A stretch of 64,000 nt of DNA. It comes from Saprospiraceae bacterium (GTDB taxonomy: Bacteria > Bacteroidota > Bacteroidia > Chitinophagales > Saprospiraceae). Below, piece by piece: positions 27,030 to 36,237 of the stretch. Positions within the stretch are counted from its first letter, which is position 1. Each line of letters begins with the position of its first letter. The stretch lies in the NCBI GenBank assembly GCA_020631355.1, contig JAHDHL010000018.1, positions 1 to 64,000 on the forward strand. Reading direction: 5' to 3'. The translations under genes and the position numbers were made by a program. The notes below the pieces were generated by a model. The model was not told the DNA's origin. It saw nothing but the letters and a program-made list of their open reading frames with translations, and ran no database searches.

Positions 27030-28025
27030 CTATCTGATTCTATCCCTGACCCTATCTACCTGACGGTGCATTTGCGCAAAGTACTTCTGCCTGAATTTTT
27101 CTGCCTGTGTACTAATCTTAACCGATTTTCGGGTAAGATTCTCAATCCAAGCCTGTGTCCTATCACAGAAAATGGTATTGTCTGTTAGTAGATAATCAAC
27201 GGCGCTTTGTACGAGGTAGGCATATTTCCTATCTCCGGATTTGAGGATGATGGTGTTGTTGGTCAGCGTAACCTCGTTATAATACATTTCGAAATTACCC
27301 GGATTGGTAGGGCCATCCTGCTCGGGAAGGAATTTTCCACCAAGTTCCGCTTGCTTCCTTGTGTGGTTGAGGAAATCGTCAATCAGGTCCAATAACCTGA
27401 GCGCCACACTTCTTTTTTCAATCACACCCGATTCATAATAATACAATACAGGATTCAGGGTACTACTCATGATTTCTTCAGACCATATTTCCATGGATGG
27501 AATCTTCACATATTTCATCATCATTTGCTTACCAATCTGAATCAGAGGGGTATTGGCCTCGTCCAAGGTGAATGTTCTGGCTTTATAATCCTGGATATCA
27601 TAGATTGTCTTCTTCCAAAAGAACAATCTGAATGCAGCCAATTCAGGGAAACCGAAAATATGAAACATCGGGATATCCTTGGTCGCATAATAAATCTTGG
27701 TTTCTCCCATCATATCCGCCTTTTCGAATTCCATGAGGATATTCCGGTAATAATTCTCCAAACTATCAATATTGTAATTGACACCTCTGTACATGAATGG
27801 GAAACTGTTCTTGGTATGATGGAACATTGCATCCAGGCTCAACCCGAATTTGCGTGCTAGGAAAACGGCTTCTTCCAAGCTGACTTTGGTTTGTCCTCTC
27901 AGTCTGCGATAAGCACTATCTGTGCTTACTTCCAGTAATTCGGCTAGTTCGTGTACCAATGAGGAGTGGGAGGGAAGCTTTTCCTTTACCTGCTCAAACA
28001 GTATTTTTTGATCAAATGAATCCAT
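27030..28025 (-). CDS. HTH-domain regulator-like protein
   Basis: The start at 28025 (MDSFDQKILFEQVKEKL) is preferred; the longer frame to 28076 adds 17 unlikely residues. Residues 15-65 form a helix-turn-helix of the XRE/BetR kind (LVHELAELLEVSTDSAYRRLRGQTKVSLEEAVFLARKFGLSLDA). The remaining 265 residues are helical and carry no recognised ligand or enzyme motif. Proteins of this architecture are frequent in Bacteroidota as single-gene regulators of unknown target. It is transcribed alone; the orphan short unit converges on its 3' end. The binding site is unknown. Confidence 0.75.
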   Translation of the reverse strand: MDSFDQKILFEQVKEKLPSHSSLVHELAELLEVSTDSAYRRLRGQTKVSLEEAVFLARKFGLSLDAMFHHTKNSFPFMYRGVNYNIDSLENYYRNILMEFEKADMMGETKIYYATKDIPMFHIFGFPELAAFRLFFWKKTIYDIQDYKARTFTLDEANTPLIQIGKQMMMKYVKIPSMEIWSEEIMSSTLNPVLYYYESGVIEKRSVALRLLDLIDDFLNHTRKQAELGGKFLPEQDGPTNPGNFEMYYNEVTLTNNTIILKSGDRKYAYLVQSAVDYLLTDNTIFCDRTQAWIENLTRKSVKISTQAEKFRQKYFAQMHRQVDRVRDRIR

Positions 28026-28221
28026 GATGATGAGTTTTTGTGAAATCAATACTTGTGCAATATATGCGAAAATCAAGATTAAGGGCCGCGATTAGTATTA
28101 ATCCACAAATAGATATTTGCAAAAAATGCAAATAGGGTGATTTGGAAAGGAGCGAAAGAGATGCTGATTTCCCTATTATGGGCGTAGCATTATTCCAAGG
28201 AAAAGTAAGTGCGGAGCATGG

Positions 28222-29943
28222 CTACTTGTCCGGTCTAAGGTCAAGTGTTTCCCTGAGTTTATCCACAAGAGGATTCTGCTGAACCATTTGTTGCCAGATT
28301 TCTCTTTGGCTGATTGGTTTTTTGACCTCTGGTTTTTCAGTCTTAGGAGCTAAATCCGGATTCACCCGATATTCAATCATCAAGTGAGGATATTTACAAT
28401 AGTCCCTAAGGTGGTCAGGAAGATTACTCTCTTGCCTGATATTATTTTCGGCAATACCCGTTCCTATGGTAATAAGTAAGGTCTGTTCGTTCTTCTTACT
28501 CAGAATGGCATTTTTCAATGCTAATCGTGCAGAGGGAGAGGTAACAGTTCCAATATACTTTCCCCATGCTTCATTGAGTATATCAAGGCTTGGTGGGTCG
28601 ACTTCCTCCACACTTTTTACTTCGGCATCCACTTCATCCTGAATGGATTTGAGGGAAGTAATCTTAGGCGAAATCAATCGGGAAGCAGGAACAAACTTGG
28701 CATTGCTCTTAGGCTTCTCCATTTTGGGTGGAGTAGCTGCCTTTTTATCTTCCTTGGCTTCAGTTGGAGTGGTAGAAACGGTGGTGTTGCTTAGGTCAGG
28801 CGTTTTTTTTTCCGTGGAAATGGCCACAGCCTGTTGGGCGGCTGTAATTCTCTGATTGATATAGCACATCTTAATCAATGCCATTTCAACATGGAGTCGC
28901 TTATTCCTTGCCTGCTTAAAATCAACATCACACTGATTACATAAATCCAATGCAGTAAGGAGTATGGCCAATGGTGATTGCTGTGCTTGTTCCTGATACT
29001 TGGATTTTAGGGCATCACCCGTTTCCAGGAGTTGTAGGGTTTTTTTATCCTTGCAAACCAGTAGGTTGCGGATGTGTTCCGCTAACCCATTAATGAAGAC
29101 TTCCTCATCAAACCCTTTCCTGAGTATATCATCAAAGATGAGTAGTAACTCTGAGGAATCGGATGTAAGGAATGTATTCACTACCTTGAAATAATAGTCA
29201 TAATCCAGAACATTAAGATTCGAAATGACATCCTGATATGCAATCTTATCCCCTGAAAAACTAACAATCCTATCAAATATGGAAAGGGCATCCCTTAGGG
29301 CTCCATCCGCTTTCTGACCAATGATATGCAAGGCATCCTTTTCGGCCTTGATATTTTCTTCCGTACAGATTTTTTCTAGGTGTCCTACCATATCGGATAT
29401 CTGTATCCGTTTGAAATCGAAGATTTGGCATCTGGACAAAATCGTAGGAATAATCTTGTGCTTTTCTGTTGTTGCTAGGATGAATACCGCATAAGATGGT
29501 GGTTCTTCCAAGGTTTTAAGGAAAGCATTGAATGCTTGTTGGGAAAGCATGTGGACCTCATCTATGATGAATACCTTGTAATTTCCTTGTTGTGGTTGGA
29601 AACGTACCTGTTCGATCAGTGCACGGATATGTTCTACACTGTTATTGGAAGCTGCATCGAGCTCTGTAATATTGAATGAAGCATTGTTGTTGAATGCATC
29701 ACAACTCGAACAGGTATTACATGGTTCGTGGTCCTCTCCCAGATTTTCACAGTTCAGTACCTTGGCCAGGATTCTGGCACAGGTGGTCTTACCGACACCC
29801 CTTGGTCCGCAAAAGAGGAAAGCATGTGCCAGGTGGTCATTTTTCAATGCATTCTTTAATGTGACGGAAACATGTTGTTGTCCGACTACATCGTCAAAAC
29901 GCAGTGGTCTGTACTTTCTGGCTGATACAATAAAATTACTCAT
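28222..29943 (-). CDS. dnaX: DNA polymerase III subunit tau (gamma by slippage)
   Basis: This 573-residue clamp-loader ATPase opens sliding clamps (such as the dnaN product in this window) onto DNA. Domain I carries Walker A CGPRGVGKTT, a four-Cys zinc module (C-N-C-EN to CNTCSSC, about residues 65-80), DEVH Walker B and the sensor region LATTEKHKI. Domains II and III run to about residue 370. The variable tail (about 385-573) is low-complexity and then forms the tau-specific C-terminal region. At codons 378-381 the gene has nine consecutive A, where a shift into either other frame meets a stop within 2-3 codons and would yield a 382- or 383-residue gamma form. It is a single gene. Confidence 0.96.
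   Translation of the reverse strand: MSNFIVSARKYRPLRFDDVVGQQHVSVTLKNALKNDHLAHAFLFCGPRGVGKTTCARILAKVLNCENLGEDHEPCNTCSSCDAFNNNASFNITELDAASNNSVEHIRALIEQVRFQPQQGNYKVFIIDEVHMLSQQAFNAFLKTLEEPPSYAVFILATTEKHKIIPTILSRCQIFDFKRIQISDMVGHLEKICTEENIKAEKDALHIIGQKADGALRDALSIFDRIVSFSGDKIAYQDVISNLNVLDYDYYFKVVNTFLTSDSSELLLIFDDILRKGFDEEVFINGLAEHIRNLLVCKDKKTLQLLETGDALKSKYQEQAQQSPLAILLTALDLCNQCDVDFKQARNKRLHVEMALIKMCYINQRITAAQQAVAISTEKKTPDLSNTTVSTTPTEAKEDKKAATPPKMEKPKSNAKFVPASRLISPKITSLKSIQDEVDAEVKSVEEVDPPSLDILNEAWGKYIGTVTSPSARLALKNAILSKKNEQTLLITIGTGIAENNIRQESNLPDHLRDYCKYPHLMIEYRVNPDLAPKTEKPEVKKPISQREIWQQMVQQNPLVDKLRETLDLRPDK
28796..28811 (-). other. dnaX: A9 slippage / frameshift site in dnaX
   Basis: On the coding strand nine A at 28811-28803 span codons GAA AAA AAA ACG (E378 to T381). 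A -1 shift or one extra A gives AAC GCC TGA, stopping at 28798-28796. One missing A gives CGC CTG ACC TAA, stopping at 28793-28791. Both cut the protein right after domain III, as expected for gamma. Thermus thermophilus dnaX is the classic case of transcript slippage on an A9 run; whether it operates here is inference. Confidence 0.65.
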
Positions 29944-30023
29944 CCTCTTATTGGTGAATGGATTATGGGTTGATATCAGGGAGGAAGTGGAATCCCTGTA
30001 ACGAAGATACAGAAATTCGAATC

Positions 30024-30057
30024 AAAAAAGAGGGCTTCCCTAAATTATACTTAGGGA
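30024..30057 (-). terminator. Probable terminator of the 30058 lipoprotein gene
   Basis: Reading the minus strand, TCCCTAA and TTAGGGA form a 7-bp stem directly after the stop codon, followed 8 nt later by a T6 run. The spacing to the T-run is longer than ideal. Confidence 0.45.
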
Positions 30058-30576
30058 CTAGAGTGGTACAGCAGTGAATCCGAAATCAAGTACCACAGGG
30101 AATGTGATAGGAGGAAAATCCCTGTAACGTAACCCTATCCTATAAATGAATTGGTCATCAGATAATTCATCCTTGAAGTCGGCCAAGCCCGGAATGATTT
30201 CAAGCGTAGTGCCCTCGTTGAAAGGGATGTTGTTCCTGAATGCGAACTCCCAAGGAGTAACAGTCAGATTTTCGTCAGGGTATATCTCAATGACAACTTG
30301 GTCGATGAAGTCAAACGGGATACCTTGGGTATTGGTCAGTCTGGCAAAGGAGGGCTGGATCTTACTGATTTGTTCGGGTTCCAATTCTCCTAGGAATGTA
30401 GACCAGTTGGCACTCCTGAGTTCACTTTGGAAATAATGGGTCTCAATGGTATTGGCACCGGACTGAATTTCGAAGAAATCCGTATAAATCATATCAATAC
30501 CCCTATTGCCATCCCTACAGGAATTCAATGTGAGTACCATAGTAGCGATAACCATTAGTATTGAAACCTTTCTCAT
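30058..30576 (-). CDS. Small lipoprotein of unknown function
   Basis: This 172-residue protein has a clear lipoprotein signal (MRKVSILMVIATMVLTLNSC, lipidated Cys 20). The mature part is a beta-rich periplasmic domain without catalytic motifs. It has two short hydrophobic strand pairs (QVVIEIYPDENLTVTPWEFAF and FIYRIGLRYRDFPPITFPVVLDFGF). It lies downstream of the methyltransferase/glycosyltransferase and dnaX is next, but it has its own likely terminator. I do not recognise a named family. Confidence 0.7.
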   Translation of the reverse strand: MRKVSILMVIATMVLTLNSCRDGNRGIDMIYTDFFEIQSGANTIETHYFQSELRSANWSTFLGELEPEQISKIQPSFARLTNTQGIPFDFIDQVVIEIYPDENLTVTPWEFAFRNNIPFNEGTTLEIIPGLADFKDELSDDQFIYRIGLRYRDFPPITFPVVLDFGFTAVPL

Positions 30577-30636
30577 TCCACGATGAATTTTGAATATGAT
30601 TGAGAGATAGTGAAAACCCGTTTGTGGTTCTGAAAG

Positions 30637-31380
30637 CTACGCCTTCTTTCCTTCAACGATGACGGATAGGCCAATGTTGTTCATTATGACCTTGTCTACA
30701 ATCTTAAATATGGGAACTAGGGCATTATAGAGTTTCATTTGTCCTGTGGGAATCACCTTTTTTCTGAGGATATTCCCGGAAACGAACCAGCCAGCAATTC
30801 CTGCCATATTGAAATATTGGGAATGGGTAACTTCCATTTCCGCGGATTTGAACAGGTCTACCAGTTGCTTTCTATTATACCTCCTATAATGTTCCAATGC
30901 TACATCAAACTGATTGTACAAAGCTTGGTAGGCAGGTACCAGAATGACCATTGTGCCACCGGGTTTCAGGAGTTTCTTACAATTGACAAGGGCCAACTGG
31001 TCATCCTTGATGTGTTCTACCACATTCAGTGCAAAGACACCATCGAATGTGCCGATATGGTCAGCGAATAATGTGTCGAAATCGGGATGGACGATATCCA
31101 TTAAATCGATTCCTAGTACATTGTCATTCTTACCGAATTCCCGCCTTAGGTAGTTGCAATAGTTTTTTCTGATATCCGTCAGGTGGATTTTTTTACCATC
31201 CTTGATGAATTGTTCGGAAATATTACCAATTCCGCTACCGATCTCAAGGATATGTCCATTGAGATTTTTGGAAATGGTTTGGTACATCCACTCATTAAAG
31301 CGAGGTGCGGACGAGATGGCCTCGAGTGAGCCCATTCCATCTTCGTCAAGTTCCTTGAAATCAAATGATCTTTCTGACAT
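30637..31380 (-). CDS. Class I SAM-dependent methyltransferase
   Basis: This 247-residue methyltransferase has SAM motif I ILEIGSGIGNISEQF (about residues 45-60), motif II around DIRKNYCNYL, motif III-IV FDGVFALNVVEHIKDD and LKPGGTMVILVPAY. The last 60 residues carry two hydrophobic stretches (FNMAGIAGWFVSGNIL and LVPIFKIVDKVI), suggesting membrane association. It overlaps the upstream glycosyltransferase by one base (TAATG), so the two are translationally coupled. Pairing with a polyprenyl-phosphate-type glycosyltransferase suggests a lipid-linked sugar or glycan modification step; the substrate is not known. Confidence 0.87.
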   Translation of the reverse strand: MSERSFDFKELDEDGMGSLEAISSAPRFNEWMYQTISKNLNGHILEIGSGIGNISEQFIKDGKKIHLTDIRKNYCNYLRREFGKNDNVLGIDLMDIVHPDFDTLFADHIGTFDGVFALNVVEHIKDDQLALVNCKKLLKPGGTMVILVPAYQALYNQFDVALEHYRRYNRKQLVDLFKSAEMEVTHSQYFNMAGIAGWFVSGNILRKKVIPTGQMKLYNALVPIFKIVDKVIMNNIGLSVIVEGKKA

Positions 31381-32099
31381 TATTTACTGAAGATATTATA
31401 TTTCAAAATACAATAAATTGCTCTGAATCCATCTTTCCAGCCAATTTTCTTCCCCTCCTCATAGGATCTTCCATAGTAGGAAATTCCTACTTCGTAAATC
31501 CTGATTTTAGGGATACGGCTGATTTTGGCAGTTACCTCCGGTTCGAATCCGAAACGATTCTCCTGAAGACTAAGGGATTGGATATGCTCTGTCTTGAATA
31601 GCTTGTAACAGGTTTCCATATCCGTCAGGTTCAGGTTGGTGAACATATTGGATAGCATGGTAAGCCATTGGTTACCTATGGAGTGCCAGAAGAAAAGAAT
31701 AGCATGTGGTTTTCCTCCCCTGAATCTAGAACCATAGACCACATCTGCAAAACCATCAAGGATGGGTTGGAGTAAAAGATTGTATTCCTCCGGATTGTAT
31801 TCCAAGTCCGCATCCTGGATAATCAGGTAGTCACCCTTGGCATGCTGGATGCCATTGTGGAGTGCCGCACCCTTACCCTTATTCACATCATGCTCGAAAT
31901 ACTTGATATCCATATCGGCATTGGCATCCATGTAACGATGGATGGCTCCCTTGGTATCATCCTTGGAACAATCATTCGTGATAATGATTTCCTTTTCCAT
32001 CCCGCCGACAAGATTTACTGCCTTGATTTTATCCAGAATGAGGTGTATGGTTCTTTCCTCATTATAGGCGGGCATGATGATGGACAATTTCTTTGCCAT
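31380..32099 (-). CDS. Family 2 glycosyltransferase, polyprenyl-phosphate hexose synthase-like
   Basis: This 239-residue GT-A enzyme has the N-terminal nucleotide-binding LSIIMPAYNEERTIH, the EIIITNDCSKDDT loop, the metal-binding QDADLEYNPEEY and the acceptor region VVYGSRF. It resembles DPM1-type synthases that move a hexose from a nucleotide donor to polyprenyl phosphate, and has no C-terminal membrane helices, as in the single-domain class. It starts the operon with the methyltransferase, whose ATG overlaps its stop. A -7 box lies about 65 nt upstream. Confidence 0.9.
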   Translation of the reverse strand: MAKKLSIIMPAYNEERTIHLILDKIKAVNLVGGMEKEIIITNDCSKDDTKGAIHRYMDANADMDIKYFEHDVNKGKGAALHNGIQHAKGDYLIIQDADLEYNPEEYNLLLQPILDGFADVVYGSRFRGGKPHAILFFWHSIGNQWLTMLSNMFTNLNLTDMETCYKLFKTEHIQSLSLQENRFGFEPEVTAKISRIPKIRIYEVGISYYGRSYEEGKKIGWKDGFRAIYCILKYNIFSK

Positions 32100-32164
32100 A
32101 AGTATAGTCTAGTTTAGAATCTGAATCCAATCTAGGATTTAGGCCATTCTGTAGGAATGGGTTG

Positions 32165-32172
32165 CAAATTTA
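32165..32172 (-). promoter_or_regulatory. Putative -7 box of the glycosyltransferase operon
   Basis: CAAATTTA is the reverse complement of TAAATTTG and matches TAnnTTTG. A CAAA (-33 TTTG on the minus strand) lies about 23 nt beyond, slightly outside the preferred spacing. Confidence 0.45.
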
Positions 32173-32245
32173 ATATTAATCTGTGGATGATTGTAACAAA
32201 CAAGAGGAGTTATCCAGAAAGGTGCACGCATCCGCTATTATATAG

Positions 32246-32288
32246 CAAAAACCCTTTCCAGAACCTGAGGATTCAGGATGGAAAGGGT
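32246..32288 (-). terminator. Rho-independent terminator of the 32342 lipoprotein gene
   Basis: On the minus strand ACCCTTTCCA pairs perfectly with TGGAAAGGGT, with an inner CCTGA/TCAGG stem, followed by a run of T. It lies about 55 nt past the stop codon. Confidence 0.88.
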
Positions 32289-32341
32289 AGAAAATTAAGC
32301 CAGGTGTTCTAAATGTTGGCTAACGGTATGAAAATGAACGT

Positions 32342-34066
32342 TTATCTAGGGACCCTGAATGATCCCGATATCATATGTGATGTCATGGTTGAATCTTCGA
32401 ATTCAGCACTGAATGTTCCCTCAACATCCTCACCTATATTACCATATTCTGTAATCGTGACCGTTCCCATGAAAGACATGAGGTCTTGGGTGGAGTAAGA
32501 TTCGCCAGTGGGTATACCCACGGAGAAATATTGTGCATCAAGAGGGAATGTCCCTGTCGTATTACCCATAAAACGGAGGAAACAATAAGCACTCGATTCT
32601 GCCCAAATGGTAGTATGCCCTAATGAATCCGAATAGGTCGCATTCAGGAATTGGTTCGATAGGTAACTCTCACCATCCAGTTCGAATAACATAAAGTGTC
32701 CCTCAATATCATCACAGGCAGCCAATGCTCCTAGGTTGCTGGTAGTAGCCATATCCACTGTGGTGATTTCCGTTGAGGTAAGGTTATCCAAATCATAACC
32801 AATCAGGTCAATGACAGTAGTATTGCAAGCAATGATACTAGCAGAAAAATCACCATTGCCATCAACATCAATGAATTGATGTATTCCATTCCCCTTATCG
32901 ATTTTGATATATCCATTGGTTACGGCATTTCCATCGCAATCAACCAGTGAACCTGATACAGTATAGACATCCTGGGTACTCATGGTTATGGTAGGAATGA
33001 CGTCTCCGTCCTGATAGAATGGCCCTGTTGATAGGGATGTGGAAGTACAATTTTGCCAACCGTCCATCACGAGTAGGTCGAATGTCATTCCCACAGGGAA
33101 TTTACCGCAGTAGAACCCTTCACTATCGGTATAGCCCAATCTACAACTTTGGTAGGTGGGAGCACTTGTGGCACAAGCCTTTATTACGGCACCTACCACA
33201 GGGCTTCCGTCGGCATTGACAACCTGACCACTCAATTTGATGATGGGGAATGGGGCATCACAATTCCAGAAAGAAAAGTGACTCACCTGTCCTACATACT
33301 CATTTCCAATGAGTGTGGCTTCCCCTTCTTCTTTCCATACCCCTTCTACTTCATCGAAAGACCAAAGTGGTATGGTACTGGGTGCATCACTAATTAGGGA
33401 TGCATCCACAGGAATGGTAATGGTAGCGGTATTTCCCGCTAGGATATTGAGTTCGTTGCCGGAATCGTCCGTAAGTTCCACTGCGAGCATCCCAAAGGTG
33501 GTAAGCCCTTGTTCTTCTCCAGTGGCATCCTCCCCAATAAGGTCCCCCGGCATGAACTCGTCTATCGCCGGATCGGTTGGGTCCAGGAAATGGGCTGCAA
33601 CATTTACATTTCCCGAATAAGCTGAACCAGAGGAAGTGGAGATACCATTGGCAGGTAAATCGACCTTGGCTCCTGAGGAATGAATCAGTTCGCCACCCGT
33701 GGATGATGAAACATTCCCTATGGCAGTTTTTGGATTGAGTTGTATCCTTATAAAACTTTCATTGCTTGTGGGAGTATAGGATCTGGAGCCTTGGAAATAG
33801 CCACTGTATTCGACCGTGACGAAAGCTCTGTTGGTCGTAACAGAAGCATTTTCCAATCTGAAAAATCCCTGTTCGTCAGTGGTAGTCATCTGTCCTCCCA
33901 TACTGACGGATGCACCGAATACAGGAGTTCTATTGTCATCCAATACGATTCCCCTAAGGGAGGTGGTAATGGTTTCTACGGTTGGGTTGTTTGTGCCCGG
34001 ATTGTCATCCTTACATGAAAATAGGAATAAGGGGATGAGGAAACACAAGAGAATGAATTGTCTCAT
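32342..34066 (-). CDS. Lipoprotein with carboxypeptidase-regulatory-like domains
   Basis: The start at 34066 (MRQFILLCFLIPLFLFSC) gives a lipoprotein signal with Cys 18; the longer frame to 34108 is unlikely. The 574-residue protein carries a carboxypeptidase regulatory-like beta sandwich at about residues 35-110 (LRGIVLDDNRTPVFGASVSM, TTDEQGFFRLENA) and a second at about 275-350 (LSGQVVNADGSPVVGAVI, TDSEGFYCGKFPVG). A region near 125-260 resembles the ZU5-like or stalk domain found in such lipoproteins. Probably displayed in the outer membrane; binding partner unknown. It is a single gene with a strong terminator. Confidence 0.78.
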   Translation of the reverse strand: MRQFILLCFLIPLFLFSCKDDNPGTNNPTVETITTSLRGIVLDDNRTPVFGASVSMGGQMTTTDEQGFFRLENASVTTNRAFVTVEYSGYFQGSRSYTPTSNESFIRIQLNPKTAIGNVSSSTGGELIHSSGAKVDLPANGISTSSGSAYSGNVNVAAHFLDPTDPAIDEFMPGDLIGEDATGEEQGLTTFGMLAVELTDDSGNELNILAGNTATITIPVDASLISDAPSTIPLWSFDEVEGVWKEEGEATLIGNEYVGQVSHFSFWNCDAPFPIIKLSGQVVNADGSPVVGAVIKACATSAPTYQSCRLGYTDSEGFYCGKFPVGMTFDLLVMDGWQNCTSTSLSTGPFYQDGDVIPTITMSTQDVYTVSGSLVDCDGNAVTNGYIKIDKGNGIHQFIDVDGNGDFSASIIACNTTVIDLIGYDLDNLTSTEITTVDMATTSNLGALAACDDIEGHFMLFELDGESYLSNQFLNATYSDSLGHTTIWAESSAYCFLRFMGNTTGTFPLDAQYFSVGIPTGESYSTQDLMSFMGTVTITEYGNIGEDVEGTFSAEFEDSTMTSHMISGSFRVPR

Positions 34067-34478
34067 GATAAGCGTTTTTTCGGTGAAAAAATGATTTTGT
34101 GTTATCACAATGGCATACAGGGAAGCTTAAGCATCATAGCAGAATGCAATCATGGGTAGAATAGCACCTATGAGTCAGGCTATCCTGTTCATGCCAAAGG
34201 ATGAAATTGTTTGTTACTCAAAATAAATCACAAAGTCACTGGAAAAGAGGGGTGCAGAATCTGCAGAGTGGTACCAATAGGCCCCTGATTTTATTACATA
34301 AAATGGAAAGGAATACAGGCCATTCGTTCATAGGAATAGCCCAATATTACAATTGGGTTAGAGATTATGTAATGGTGTTTTTGTGTTCTGTTGCTAAAAC
34401 TTTTGAAAGCGTCAAAATGCTGCCGGCAAGTCAATTGTCAGTTTGGTTATGTCGCATAAACGACATTTCATGTTTATG
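34067..34478. other. Intergenic region with no supportable gene
   Basis: About 410 bases. A 92-codon plus-strand frame (34201-34479) has no signal, motif or plausible composition. Two minor hairpins occur (CCCAAT/ATTGGG near 34340 and ATGTCG/CGACAT near 34449-34466). The minus-strand promoter of the 32342-34066 gene should lie here but no clean box is visible. Confidence 0.5.
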
Positions 34479-34520
34479 AAAAGAAAAGCCCCTTGTTGGG
34501 AATTAATCCAACAAGGGGTC
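34479..34520 (-). terminator. Rho-independent terminator of the FKBP gene
   Basis: On the minus strand CCCCTTGTTGG pairs perfectly with CCAACAAGGGG around an ATTAATTC loop, followed by CTTTTCTTTTC. It starts 25 nt after the stop codon. Confidence 0.88.
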
Positions 34521-34544
34521 ATACGAAACCTTAATGAAAAGGTA

Positions 34545-35495
34545 TTATTTACTTTCCTTGGGTTTGTCAGTAATGTCTATCACCTTGATTTTGAATACTA
34601 ATATGGAATGTGCAGGAATCTTGATGTTTTCCTCATCTATAGGCATTGGGCCATAGGCCAATTTGGATGGAATAACCACATAACCTTCTGAACCCTTATT
34701 GAAGAAAAGAATTGCTTCGTCCAGGCCCGAAATGGCTTTTCTATTCCCTACCTCGAATTTGAACGGAGCTTTTTCTGTGTTCTTTTCGAAAAGAGTCCCA
34801 TCCGTAAGATATCCCTCATATTGAATCGTAACTTCCTGTCCCTTTTGGGGATAAAGACCTTTCCCTTTCTTGGTAACCTGATAGCTTACACCTGAACGGG
34901 TACGCTTGGCCTTGATTTTATTCTTGAGACAATACTCATGTATGATTTTCTTATCTGCATCGAATCTTTCCTTAATCATTTGGTGGTATCGTTCTCGCTC
35001 CTTTGCTTCCAATTCCACCATATAATCATCATATTCCTTGTCATTGAGGACTTTCAGAATCTTAATATCGAAATACACCGGGGTATTGGGTGGAATCATG
35101 CTACCTGCACCTGCCTTACCATAAGCCCAGTCAGGGTGTAGGAACAATTTGACTTCACTTCCTACAGGGAACAATTGTAAGGCCCTGTCCCATCCGCGGA
35201 TTACTTGCCTATATCCCAATTGAAAAACAAATGGGTCCTTTTCTGATTGGTCAAAAATGGAACCATCCAATTTTCGACCCTCAAAATCCACAAGTACATA
35301 ATCTCCCGCCTTGGGTTTCTTACCCTTCCCCTCTTTTTCAGTTACATAGAAAATGCCCTCCTCAACTTTCTGCGCATCAGCATGATTCTTCTTCAGATAC
35401 TTATCCAATTCGGGATGTGTCTGGCCCGAAACGAGCGTTGGAGCTAGTATGGTGATAAGGAAAGACAAAAGTGTAATTACATTCAAATGTTTCAT
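34545..35495 (-). CDS. Secreted double-domain FKBP-type peptidyl-prolyl isomerase
   Basis: This 316-residue protein has a signal peptide (about 1-24, ending LVSGQ), so it acts in the periplasm or outside. Two FKBP domains follow. The first is at about 60-150 (GDYVLVDFEGRKLDGSIFDQ, GYRQVIRGWDRAL, VGSEVKLFLHPDWAYG). The second is at about 215-310 (GQEVTIQYEGYLTDGTLFEK, GNRKAISGLDEAI, LAYGP). A helical linker (EYDDYMVELEAKERERYHQM) separates them. Both keep the aromatic pocket residues of active isomerases, which catalyse cis-trans isomerisation of prolyl bonds and help fold exported proteins. Two-domain exported FKBPs are common in Bacteroidota. It is a single gene. Confidence 0.92.
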   Translation of the reverse strand: MKHLNVITLLSFLITILAPTLVSGQTHPELDKYLKKNHADAQKVEEGIFYVTEKEGKGKKPKAGDYVLVDFEGRKLDGSIFDQSEKDPFVFQLGYRQVIRGWDRALQLFPVGSEVKLFLHPDWAYGKAGAGSMIPPNTPVYFDIKILKVLNDKEYDDYMVELEAKERERYHQMIKERFDADKKIIHEYCLKNKIKAKRTRSGVSYQVTKKGKGLYPQKGQEVTIQYEGYLTDGTLFEKNTEKAPFKFEVGNRKAISGLDEAILFFNKGSEGYVVIPSKLAYGPMPIDEENIKIPAHSILVFKIKVIDITDKPKESK

Positions 35496-35757
35496 AATTC
35501 TTGATATTGGAGATTTTGGTTGTTGAACACTCTTATATGGAATTATTACAATGTGTACTAAGATAATGCCAAATACATGGATGATTTACGGATTAACTTT
35601 CTTTAATTTACATTCACAAATATTTAATACTACAAAGAGGAGTTGGTTTGTGGAAAAGGGAGGATTTTAGTCCTCAAAGATGGAATTGTCCTTATGTTGA
35701 ATCCACATGCCAAATAGGAAATCATTATACCTTTAAAGTGCCAATTGTCTTGATGAT

Positions 35758-36237
35758 ATGGAAATGATACCAGAACAAATCATTGATTCCGCTGCAGAAT
35801 CCATCGGTTCCCAGACAGAGGAGGGCTATGAGAAATTATTGGTTGAGTTCGAGAAGAAACAGCCTATCGTATTGGCCTATATCTTTTCCGATAATCTGAA
35901 TCTCCTTACGGGAGAAGAAAGGAACCTATTGCTTTATCTGGCTTTGGTCACCCGCAAGGCATATATGAAGTCCAACAGATACGACCCCAAATCTCCGACA
36001 GAGGATAAGTTGGCGGAAGCAGAAGATAAGAATTGGTCGAAAATCGTGGATAGTAATACAAAGGATTTCCGGGAAAGACTCAATCCTTTCTTCGAGCGTA
36101 CCCCACAGGAAGATCTCCTTGCATTTTATGAGGATATCCTGATGGATGAGGAAGAAGAAAGCATCACGAAAGCAGGCCGTGAATACATCTTCGTCGCAGC
36201 CAAGTCCATTATGGATGTATGGTGTGCATCATCTTGA
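35758..36237 (+). CDS. Hypothetical cytoplasmic helical protein
   Basis: This 159-residue protein has no signal or membrane segment. It is acidic and predicted largely helical (EKLLVEFEKKQPIVLAYIF, ERNLLLYLALVTRKAYM, EDLLAFYEDILMDEEEE). I do not recognise a family. It overlaps the end of the convergent VCBS gene by 9 bp. A near-consensus box TATACCTTT sits about 30 nt upstream. Good codon use and a full-length frame support it as a real gene. Confidence 0.7.
   Translation: MEMIPEQIIDSAAESIGSQTEEGYEKLLVEFEKKQPIVLAYIFSDNLNLLTGEERNLLLYLALVTRKAYMKSNRYDPKSPTEDKLAEAEDKNWSKIVDSNTKDFRERLNPFFERTPQEDLLAFYEDILMDEEEESITKAGREYIFVAAKSIMDVWCASS

Noticed and set aside
31540-31560. tRNA T-arm-like sequence GGTTCGAATCC
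   Set aside because: It lies inside the glycosyltransferase coding frame and no acceptor or anticodon stem can be formed around it.
34201-34479. 92-codon plus-strand frame
   Set aside because: Mixed composition with scattered Cys/Trp and no hydrophobic core pattern; overlaps the terminator region of the FKBP gene; judged chance.
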